Of a DNA stretch of 5,467 nucleotides, positions 1-5,467 are shown in pieces; positions within the stretch are counted from its first letter, which is position 1; each line of letters starts with the position of its first letter. Position numbers and translations under genes: made by a program. The stretch lies in assembly GCA_029940345.1 (NCBI GenBank), contig JAOZRC010000405.1, forward strand, positions 1 to 5,467, read 5' to 3'. Under the pieces are notes generated by a model, which saw only the letters and a list, made by a program, of their open reading frames with translations, was not told the DNA's origin and searched no databases. The DNA comes from Desulfobacterales bacterium (GTDB lineage: Bacteria > Desulfobacterota > Desulfobacteria > Desulfobacterales > JAUCGF01).

Positions 1-4
1 TGGA

Positions 5-38
5 GGGAAAACATCTTCACCCGAAGGTAGGTTTTCTC
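5..38. repeat. Imperfect hairpin at the left edge
   Basis: Bases 5-12 pair with 31-38, including one G-T pair and with GAAAAC facing GTTTTC as the core. CTTC at 15-18 pairs with GAAG at 23-26 around a four-base loop, with a small internal bulge between the two stems. No T-run follows on the + strand, so it is not a standard intrinsic terminator in that direction. It may be a transcript-end or regulatory structure belonging to whatever lies to the left. Confidence 0.4.
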
Positions 39-99
39 AGATAACACCCCATATGGATAAATTATGCTATTCTGATAAACAATTTGTGCCATATTTTCC

Positions 100-117
100 C
101 CAAAACGGTTGTTTTGG
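100..117. repeat. Perfect 7-bp inverted repeat (possible operator or small hairpin)
   Basis: CCAAAAC at 100-106 and GTTTTGG at 111-117 are exact reverse complements around the four-base spacer GGTT. The site is about 96 bases upstream of the likely -35 box of the efflux promoter. It could be a regulator-binding dyad or a hairpin in an upstream transcript. It is not followed directly by a T-run, although a TTTTT run lies at 129-133. The symmetry is seen directly; any regulatory role is inference. Confidence 0.35.
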
Positions 118-212
118 TAGGGAGGCAATTTTTGTGCCAGAACAAACCAAAATCTGACAACTATACCTGAAAAGAAATAAAACGACTAAAAAAAAGCATG
201 CTATCAGTATCC

Positions 213-240
213 TTGAAAATCAAAATTAGATACTTATACT
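213..240 (+). promoter_or_regulatory. Likely sigma70-type promoter of the efflux genes
   Basis: The -35 candidate TTGAAA is at 213-218 and matches TTGACA in five of six bases. The -10 candidate TATACT is at 235-240 and matches TATAAT in five of six. The spacer is 16 bases, within the usual range. The flanks are very AT-rich. Transcription would start near 246-248, leaving a 5' leader of about 37 bases before the adaptor ATG. This is a consensus match only, and the AT-rich background raises the chance of a false hit. Confidence 0.55.
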
Positions 241-271
241 TAAATATTTATTTTATTTTTAATGATTTTAC

Positions 272-276
272 AGGAG
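272..276 (+). promoter_or_regulatory. Ribosome binding site of the adaptor gene
   Basis: AGGAG at 272-276 sits seven bases before the ATG at 284, which is close to ideal Shine-Dalgarno spacing. It fixes the adaptor start at 284. Confidence 0.8.
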
Positions 277-283
277 ATCCGCG

Positions 284-1288
284 ATGCGGCCAATTCTATT
301 TTTTCTGATAGCAGTCCTTTTCACTCCCGGATTTGCTGACGCTGATCAAAAAATGATCATTCGAAAAGCCCAAAAAGGGATTACTATTTCAGGTTACACG
401 CATAGTAAAACCACTATTGCGGTGTCATCCGAAGTATCAGGCAAGGTGCTGCGCACTAACTATGACGTTGGCCAGACCATTGGGAAAAAGCCGTTTTTTG
501 AAATTGATACCACGTTTATTGATTTTCAAATTCAAAGCACGTTGCAATCAATTAATAAAATTAAAACATCCTTGAAAAAAAATGAAACCAATGTTGCGTT
601 TTTAGCCAAAGAGTTCGTTCGTATGGACACCCTTCATAAAAAAGACCGGATTGCCGAAATCGAACGCGACACGGCTGAAACCAAACTGGCTCAGGCGCGG
701 TTGGAGTCAGATGCCATCAGGTTGGAAAAGGCCTCATTGGAAATTACGTTGCAGGAACTGCGTGAAAGAAAACGCCGTCACACGATTTATGCGCCCCAAG
801 GATGGATCGTGCTGGAAAAAATTGCTGAAAAAGGTGAAATCGTGGCATCCGGCGCTCCTTTGGCCAGAGTGGGCGACTATCGTGAACTGGTGATTCCGTT
901 GTACGTTGCCAGCGTGGAATTTGCCGCTATCCGCAAGCTTCCCCAAATATTTACCGCTCAATTGGAAGGTCGGCCTGTAAAGGCTGCAATTCACCAGGTC
1001 AACCCTGAATTTAACGAAAAAACACGCAAACTGAATATCGAATTGCTGCTAAAAGATTACAAGGGCGAAAAACGCGGCGGACTTGTCTTTAACTTATCGT
1101 TTGAAATTGAGGCGCAAGGCGTGTTAGCACCGCGTGAGGCCATTGTTAACCGCTATGAAAATCCGCGCGTTACCGTTAAAGCCACCCAGGAGACAATCAA
1201 TGTGTTGATCCTGGGTGAAAACAACGGTGATTTCATCATTGCCGAAGATGAACGTCTTCCTGTGGGAACGGAATTGGAAAGAAAATAA
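284..1288 (+). CDS. RND efflux periplasmic adaptor subunit (membrane fusion protein, HlyD/AcrA type)
   Basis: This 334-residue protein is the periplasmic adaptor that would link the RND pump encoded next to it with an outer-membrane channel. Residues 1-20 form a signal peptide with a hydrophobic core and an ADA|DQ-like cleavage site; there is no lipobox cysteine, so it is probably not a lipoprotein. Residues 47-80 are the first half of the lipoyl (barrel-sandwich) domain, with VSGKV followed by DVGQTI. Residues 81-165 are a charged alpha-helical hairpin. Residues 168-198 are the second lipoyl half (IYAPQGWIV, then KGEIVASG). A beta-barrel follows at about 199-277, and a short membrane-proximal region (APREAIVNRY) runs to the end. 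The hairpin tip keeps R113, L117, D129 and A131 of the TolC-docking motif but has Ala at 124, where Ser is usual. The length is slightly short for the family, and the start is set by the AGGAG at 272-276. The family is secure; the substrate is unknown. Confidence 0.92.
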   Translation: MRPILFFLIAVLFTPGFADADQKMIIRKAQKGITISGYTHSKTTIAVSSEVSGKVLRTNYDVGQTIGKKPFFEIDTTFIDFQIQSTLQSINKIKTSLKKNETNVAFLAKEFVRMDTLHKKDRIAEIERDTAETKLAQARLESDAIRLEKASLEITLQELRERKRRHTIYAPQGWIVLEKIAEKGEIVASGAPLARVGDYRELVIPLYVASVEFAAIRKLPQIFTAQLEGRPVKAAIHQVNPEFNEKTRKLNIELLLKDYKGEKRGGLVFNLSFEIEAQGVLAPREAIVNRYENPRVTVKATQETINVLILGENNGDFIIAEDERLPVGTELERK

Positions 1289-1289
1289 A

Positions 1290-1394
1290 AAATTGTCTGA
1301 ATCAGAATTTACCAGCCCGCCTGGCTTTAGAATTGGCAGAATGTTCAGAATTCTGTTCATTCTTTAATTCTGTGAATTCTGATTCAGACAATTT
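1290..1394. repeat. 105-bp nested palindromic intergenic element
   Basis: The ends are a perfect 20-bp inverted repeat: 1290-1309 (AAATTGTCTGAATC then AGAATT) against 1375-1394. Allowing one G-U pair, the RNA stem extends to 1312/1372, 23 pairs in all. Inside are further symmetric blocks: GAATT 1330-1334 with AATTC 1366-1370; AGAATG 1338-1343 with CATTCT 1358-1363; and the central palindrome CAGAATTCTG at 1346-1355. The right half is built of AATTCTG-like units at 1349, 1359, 1366 and 1375. The element begins one base after the adaptor stop codon and ends 25 bases before the pump gene. From memory, it resembles a dispersed TTGTCTGAATCAG-type repeat seen in many environmental genomes; this is recall, not a search. 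In the transcript it would fold into a long hairpin between the two efflux genes. Confidence 0.85.
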
Positions 1395-1419
1395 GAACTT
1401 TAAGCTTTAAACTCACAGC

Positions 1420-4400
1420 ATGAAACCAGTCGTAAAATTCTCCATAAAACAGTCTGTCTTTCTTAATGTCGTCTTTGTTATCCTGGTTGTGGCCGGCGCT
1501 TTCAGCATGTACACGATTCCGGTGGAAAACATGCCCACCGTTGATATGGGTAAGGTGTTTATCTACACCACCTATTATGGCGCTTCGGCGGAAGACGTTG
1601 AGCAACTGGTTACGATCAAAATCGAAGATGCACTCGACGGTTTGGAGGATGTTGAGTATATTCAATCGCGCTCCTTCCGTAATTTCTCCTCCGTATTGGT
1701 AAAATTTAATGATGATTCCGACTACAAAGACCTGTATGACGAACTGCGCTTTCGCACCCTGAATATCAAAGATGAACTGCCGAACGGCGCGGATGAACCG
1801 ACGTTTATGTATCTGGACACCCATGTCTGGATACCGGTTATCGTCGTGAATATCGCCGGCGACATCCCTCAACGCAGCCTGAAATTATTCGCCAAAGAAC
1901 TTAAAGCTCAAATTATGAGCATCCCGGATGTTCGCAACGTCGCTATCGAAGGCGAATATGAACGGGAATTTCATGTTTCTGTTGATCCGGCGCGATTGCG
2001 TAAATTCGGTGTTACATTTATCCAGATTGCGGATGCCATTCGCGCGTTGAACACCAAAATCCCCACGGGCCGTTTCCGCACCGGTTTGACGGAATATATG
2101 CTGGATGCGGGTGACCGTCTTGATTCACAGGAAGAGGTGCTGAATGTGATTGTACGCCGCGACGGTGACGGTAATTTTATCCGGGTGCGCGATTTGGTCA
2201 CCAGCGCGCGCGCCAGCCATCGCGATCCGAGTGTTATTCCTTCGGTCAACGGTGAAGACACGCTACGCCTTCACATCACCAAAGAGGAACGCGGCAATTC
2301 AATTACCATAACGCAACTGATTAAAGAAACGACCGCCGCGTTTGAAAAAGCCCATCTCCAGGATGGCATCCGGATCATTTTAAACCAGGATTCCACCATT
2401 GAAATCAATGATTCCATCAACACGCTCGGCGGCAACCTCCTGATCGGTATGAGCCTCGTGCTGCTCGTTTTATGGGTCACCATCGGCTTCCGCAACGCCA
2501 TGCTGACTGCCGTCGGCATCCCGTTTGCCTTTTTGTGTTCCATTATTATCATGCGCATTGCCGGTGTTTCGCTCAACACCATCGCCCTGTTCGCTTTTGT
2601 GTTGGTGACCGGCATTATGGTGGATGATGCGGTTATCATTATGGAAAATGTCTACCGCCATATTCAGATGGGCAAAACCAAAAAGGATGCGGTCATTGAC
2701 GGCACGGCGGAAGTGATGCTGCCGGTGATCAGTTCGGCGCTCACAACGGTTTTGGCCTTTTTGCCGATGCTGATCATGTCGGGCAGCACCGGTGAATTTT
2801 TTTCGTATGTGCCGAAAACCGTCACGTATGCCTTGTGCGCCTCCCTTTTCGAAGCGCTGCTGATTCTTCCGATCCATATTTTGGATTGGGGGCCTAAACC
2901 CCAGATTGAAAATGTGGTCAGCGAAGATGAAGACCCGTTTCATCATCTGAGAAAAGGGCTGTTCGCGCCGTTTTGGAAAGTTTACCATTTTTTGATGCGT
3001 ACTTTTCTGGCGCATAAATTTATCACGTTGACATCCGTCTTCCTGCTATTTGCCACCTCCGTAGCCATTCTTGTTCTTTCAGCCACCGGGATCATGCCAT
3101 TGATCAAAGTGCAATTTTTCCCGGGCAACTATTTCCGTTACCATGTGACCGTAGCACTGCCGGCGGGTTCGGCGCTCGAAAAAACCGATACCGTGGTGCG
3201 GGATTTGTCGCGCAACATTATGTCCGGTGGGCCGGGTCAGGCTCAGAGCGCCTCCGGAAGCGCAGGTTTTTATGAAGACGAGGATTATCAGCGTCATAAC
3301 GGCCATAATTTCGGCCAGATTGTGGTTACGCTTCCCGAAGATAAAGTCCGCGACTTTCCTGAAAATCCGCAAAACGATCCCATGCGGCATTTGGATTATA
3401 TCCGTAAACAGATTGATACACATATTGCATCCGCATTTCAAAACGACGAGCAGAAACCTTATGTCAAGGTGTTTGAAGAGAGCGACGGTCCGCCCACCGG
3501 AAAAGATGTGAATATTCGCGTAACCGCCATTACGATGGAAACTGCGCTTCAAGCGGCGGATGCGGTCATGATATTCATGAAAGAAGAGACGGCGCTCAAA
3601 GCGCTGGCCGATGTGGAAGACGACCGTCCGGATTATCATAAGACAGTCAGGTATATCCCCAAACAGGAAGCTGTGTCTGAATACGGGTTGTCAGCGGACA
3701 TGGTGATCAGCATGGCTGCGAGCGCTTTGAACGGCTATAATGCCGGTGCATACCGGACGATTGACGAAGAGATTGACCTCATGGTGCGTTTGACGCGCAC
3801 GGACGATCCGGCCAATTCGCGCAAAATCGGCATCGCCTCACCCACGGATATCCTGGATGTGCCGGTGGTGGAACACAGCGCCTCGCCAATCCTGCTGAGA
3901 GACCTGGTCAAAATAGAGTATGTGCGTGAAGCCAGTGTACGCTCACGTTATAAAGGCGAGCCCACGATCACCATTACAGCGGATATCAAAGAGGGCGCCA
4001 AATTGTCTTCTGGCGTTGTCCAAAAAGCGGTGAGTACCTGGTTCAAATCCCATAGCGATAAATTTGAAAATGTCACCTTATCCTACGGCGGTGAATTTGA
4101 AGCCACCAGCCGCTCCTTTCGCTCCCTGTTTTTTGCCTTTTTTATCGCTGTGCTGTTGATCTATATGGTGCTTTCATCCCAATTTAACGATTATTTTCAG
4201 CCGTTGATCATTATCTCTGCTGTTCCGTTCGCTATCATTGGCGTGGTCATGGGATTATTTATCACGCGCACCGTTTTCACGGTTGGCAGTTTTATGGCGG
4301 TTGTCGGTCTGGCCGGTGTGGCCGTAAATGATTCGCTTTTGATCATCGAGTTTATCAACGTCCGAAGGCGGATGGGACGATCATTAAGAGATGCGGTGAT

Positions 4401-4659
4401 CGAAGCGTGCGCCGCCCGGATGCGGCCGGTGCTGATCACCACCGTAACGACGATCTTGGGATTGCTGCCCATGGCCATCGGATTCCCCTATAAATCAATA
4501 TCCTGGGCACCTATGGCGACCGCTTTTGTATCCGGGTTAGCCAGTGCGACAATTTTAACGCTGCTGATCGTGCCGGTGGAATATGAATTGTTTGAACAGA
4601 AAAAGGCGTCGATGCGGAATATGAAAGATAAAATTAAGGGATGGCTACAACGGAAATAA
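1420..4659 (+). CDS. RND superfamily efflux pump, inner-membrane permease (AcrB/AcrD/AcrF family)
   Basis: This 1079-residue protein has the normal length and two-fold layout of an AcrB-family proton-driven exporter. TM1 lies at about 12-31, a large periplasmic loop at 32-336, TM2-TM6 at about 337-487, TM7 at about 535-557, a second periplasmic loop at 558-901, and TM8-TM12 at about 902-1053. TM4 carries the signature GIMVDDAVIIMENVYRH, with D402 and D403 matching AcrB D407/D408. The TM10 site matching AcrB K940 is N970, followed by D971 (GVAVNDSLLIIEF), so this is not a canonical HAE1 drug pump. The second loop has a GPPTGKDVNIRV segment (690-701), which from memory is common in poorly characterised RND pumps. 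The C-terminal tail (about 1054-1079) is short and basic. The start at 1420 follows an in-frame TAA at 1408-1410 and gives the usual N-terminus just before TM1, but no Shine-Dalgarno sequence is visible. It lies 131 bases after the adaptor gene and is probably co-transcribed with it. The substrate cannot be predicted. Confidence 0.94.
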   Translation: MKPVVKFSIKQSVFLNVVFVILVVAGAFSMYTIPVENMPTVDMGKVFIYTTYYGASAEDVEQLVTIKIEDALDGLEDVEYIQSRSFRNFSSVLVKFNDDSDYKDLYDELRFRTLNIKDELPNGADEPTFMYLDTHVWIPVIVVNIAGDIPQRSLKLFAKELKAQIMSIPDVRNVAIEGEYEREFHVSVDPARLRKFGVTFIQIADAIRALNTKIPTGRFRTGLTEYMLDAGDRLDSQEEVLNVIVRRDGDGNFIRVRDLVTSARASHRDPSVIPSVNGEDTLRLHITKEERGNSITITQLIKETTAAFEKAHLQDGIRIILNQDSTIEINDSINTLGGNLLIGMSLVLLVLWVTIGFRNAMLTAVGIPFAFLCSIIIMRIAGVSLNTIALFAFVLVTGIMVDDAVIIMENVYRHIQMGKTKKDAVIDGTAEVMLPVISSALTTVLAFLPMLIMSGSTGEFFSYVPKTVTYALCASLFEALLILPIHILDWGPKPQIENVVSEDEDPFHHLRKGLFAPFWKVYHFLMRTFLAHKFITLTSVFLLFATSVAILVLSATGIMPLIKVQFFPGNYFRYHVTVALPAGSALEKTDTVVRDLSRNIMSGGPGQAQSASGSAGFYEDEDYQRHNGHNFGQIVVTLPEDKVRDFPENPQNDPMRHLDYIRKQIDTHIASAFQNDEQKPYVKVFEESDGPPTGKDVNIRVTAITMETALQAADAVMIFMKEETALKALADVEDDRPDYHKTVRYIPKQEAVSEYGLSADMVISMAASALNGYNAGAYRTIDEEIDLMVRLTRTDDPANSRKIGIASPTDILDVPVVEHSASPILLRDLVKIEYVREASVRSRYKGEPTITITADIKEGAKLSSGVVQKAVSTWFKSHSDKFENVTLSYGGEFEATSRSFRSLFFAFFIAVLLIYMVLSSQFNDYFQPLIIISAVPFAIIGVVMGLFITRTVFTVGSFMAVVGLAGVAVNDSLLIIEFINVRRRMGRSLRDAVIEACAARMRPVLITTVTTILGLLPMAIGFPYKSISWAPMATAFVSGLASATILTLLIVPVEYELFEQKKASMRNMKDKIKGWLQRK

Positions 4660-4691
4660 ATTTCAAATCTCAAAATGCTGATTTCAGATAG

Positions 4692-4819
4692 TTAGGAATG
4701 CAAATTAAATAACTTCCCCCATTTGGAGTGCTGACTTCAGTTTGCGTTGCCCGTGACGCAAGCTGAAGCTTGCACTCCTCTTTGTTAATATGTGTAAGTT
4801 ATTTAATTTCTAATCCTTA
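4692..4819. repeat. 128-bp palindromic, MITE-like intergenic element
   Basis: The outer arms 4692-4715 and 4796-4819 are inverted repeats matching at 20 of 24 positions, including a perfect 14-bp block (AAATTAAATAACTT at 4702-4715, complement at 4796-4809). Nested inside is a second inverted pair, 4725-4747 and 4756-4778, matching at 19 of 23 positions, with one of the differences a G-U pair in RNA. It has an eight-base loop (TGCCCGTG). The inner arms read GGAGTGC...TTGCGT and ACGCAAGCTGAAGC...ACTCC. No open reading frame fits inside and I see no clear target-site duplication. The layout of terminal inverted repeats around a non-coding centre suits a miniature mobile element or a dispersed palindromic repeat. 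It is unrelated in sequence to the element at 1290-1394. Confidence 0.75.
4725..4790 (+). terminator. Possible terminator after the pump gene
   Basis: The strong inner hairpin 4725-4778 is followed by TCTTTGTTAAT, a moderately T-rich stretch. It starts 65 bases after the pump stop codon and could end the efflux transcript before rsmG. The T-run is broken and the stem belongs to a repeat element, so termination may be a side effect of the element or may not occur. No better terminator is visible between 4660 and 4853. Confidence 0.3.
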
Positions 4820-4853
4820 GCGTATCCATGCCGAACAGTATTGTTAGATAATC

Positions 4854-5467
4854 ATGCAACTTGGCTCTCAAAAGTGGAAAACATTTTTAATTCGCAATGC
4901 TAAACATGTCAGCATCCGGGTGACTGGCCAGCAAGCTGATCAGATGGCGCTTCATGCCATCGAACTGATGCGCTGGAATAAAAAAATTAATCTGACCGCC
5001 ATCACAGATCCGCACGATATCGCTATAAAACATTTCATTGATTCCATCACAGCAGTTTCCCAAATTCCTGAAAAAGCATCGGTTCTGGATGTAGGCACGG
5101 GCGGCGGTTTTCCAGGAATCCCCATAAAGGTGATACGTCCGGATGCTTATGTCACATTGGCAGACAGTTCGCGTAAAAAAGTCAGCTTTTTAAAAAATGT
5201 GATTCGAGGGCTTCAACTTAAATCTATTGAAGCGTTTCATTGCCGAATTGAATTATTCACCCTGGCAATTCATTTACAGAAACCTTTTGACGTCATCGTT
5301 TGCCGCGCCTTTTCTTCCCTTAAACAATTTATTCGAATAGCCCTGCCTCTCCTATCTGAAAAGGGTGTGATTATCGCTTTAAAAGGAGATGCCGTTGAAT
5401 CCGAAATCGAAGATTTACGGGAACACTCTTTTTTCCACAAACACAACCTGACAATCCATTTAGAAAA
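4854..5467 (+). CDS. rsmG: 16S rRNA (guanine(527)-N7)-methyltransferase RsmG (GidB), 3' end outside window
   Basis: RsmG uses S-adenosylmethionine to make m7G527 in 16S rRNA, in the 530 loop of the 30S subunit; in other bacteria its loss gives low-level streptomycin resistance. The 204 visible codons cover nearly the whole protein (E. coli RsmG has 207 residues), and by comparison about 20 residues are missing at the right edge. Diagnostic segments are WNKKINLTAI (41-50), KHFIDSI (59-65), the SAM-binding loop VLDVGTGGGFPGIPIKV (77-93), LADSSRKKVSFLKNV (102-116), CRAFSSL (150-156) and ALKG (175-178). An in-frame TAG at 4845-4847 makes ATG 4854 the first possible ATG, and it places the WN motif near the expected position. 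No clear Shine-Dalgarno sequence precedes it; a GTG at 4920 is a less likely start. It follows the pump gene by 194 bases that include a palindromic element, so it is probably transcribed separately. No convincing promoter was found. Confidence 0.93.
   Translation, partial: MQLGSQKWKTFLIRNAKHVSIRVTGQQADQMALHAIELMRWNKKINLTAITDPHDIAIKHFIDSITAVSQIPEKASVLDVGTGGGFPGIPIKVIRPDAYVTLADSSRKKVSFLKNVIRGLQLKSIEAFHCRIELFTLAIHLQKPFDVIVCRAFSSLKQFIRIALPLLSEKGVIIALKGDAVESEIEDLREHSFFHKHNLTIHLE

Larger units (their letters stand above)
1..212. other. Upstream non-coding leader region, no supported gene
   Basis: No gene can be supported here. The + strand is open from the left edge to a TGA at 155-157, about 51 codons in the frame starting at base 2. 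The minus strand has a short open stretch from an ATG at 92-90 running off the left edge. The two overlap, neither shows a protein family I recognise, and both are short enough to be chance. The region contains two hairpins (5-38 and 100-117). It also has a near-repeat of CAATTTGTGCCA (80-91) as CAATTTTTGTGCCA (126-139), 46 bases apart. An A-rich tract lies at about 171-195. A divergent gene starting at 92 on the minus strand, preceded by GGGGA on that strand, remains possible but unproven. Confidence 0.5.

Noticed and set aside
1..92. Possible divergent gene starting at ATG 92-90 on the minus strand, preceded by GGGGA
   Set aside because: Only about 30 codons are visible, with no recognisable domain and no convincing promoter on that strand. 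Kept as a possibility in the leader-region entry only.
2..157. Open + strand frame from the left edge to TGA at 155-157, possible C-terminus of an upstream gene
   Set aside because: About 51 codons with no recognisable family, overlapping an equally open minus-strand frame and two hairpins. It cannot be told apart from chance without the sequence to the left.
1124..1360. Minus-strand open frame through the adaptor end and the palindrome
   Set aside because: The start of the frame (MNRILNILPILKPGG) is simply the translated repeat element and the rest is antisense to the adaptor. It is not a gene.
1290..1394. Reading the palindrome as an intrinsic terminator or a CRISPR-type repeat
   Set aside because: The stem is far longer than usual for a terminator and is followed by GAACTTT, not a T-run. 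There is no spacer-repeat periodicity, so it is not a CRISPR array.
1384..1872. Minus-strand open frame of 162 codons overlapping the start of the pump gene
   Set aside because: It lies antisense to the strongly supported RND gene, its protein has no recognisable domain, and its composition is what the complement of the pump codons would give.
2470..3015. Minus-strand open frame of 181 codons inside the pump gene
   Set aside because: It is antisense to TM2-TM7 of the pump and the translation is rich in His, Arg and Gln as expected of a shadow frame.
3079..3639. Minus-strand open frame of 186 codons inside the pump gene
   Set aside because: It is fully antisense to the second periplasmic loop of the pump. 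The length comes from the codon bias of the real gene, and no family or ribosome binding site supports it.

Overview
The window carries two complete genes and one gene cut by the right edge, all on the + strand. They are a periplasmic adaptor (membrane fusion protein) of a tripartite efflux system, an RND-superfamily inner-membrane pump, and the start and body of the 16S rRNA methyltransferase gene rsmG. An exporting adaptor with a cleavable signal peptide and a full-length AcrB-type pump point to a Gram-negative (diderm) bacterium. The intergenic DNA is AT-rich next to genes of moderate GC. It holds long palindromic elements that I associate, from memory only, with Desulfobacterota-like and similar environmental genomes. 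That placement is a guess; the diderm call is solid.

Layout. Bases 1-283 are a leader region with no gene I can support. It contains two hairpins, a good sigma70-type promoter (TTGAAA, 16-bp spacer, TATACT) and a clear AGGAG ribosome binding site for the adaptor gene at 284-1288. The 131 bases between adaptor and pump are almost filled by a 105-bp nested palindrome (1290-1394) that starts one base after the adaptor stop codon. The pump gene runs 1420-4659 and has no visible Shine-Dalgarno sequence. The 194 bases between pump and rsmG contain a second, unrelated palindromic element of about 128 bp (4692-4819), whose core could act as a terminator. rsmG begins at 4854 and continues past base 5467.

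How the genes work together. The adaptor and pump would form the inner-membrane and periplasmic parts of a proton-driven efflux complex. The adaptor's hairpin tip keeps most of the motif that docks on TolC-like channels, but no outer-membrane channel gene is in the window, so it must lie upstream or elsewhere. The substrate cannot be read from the sequence. rsmG is a housekeeping ribosome-modification gene and is probably functionally unrelated to the pump. I found no convincing new system. The most unusual content is the pair of palindromic repeat elements, one behind each efflux gene, and the non-AcrB-like proton-relay residues of the pump.
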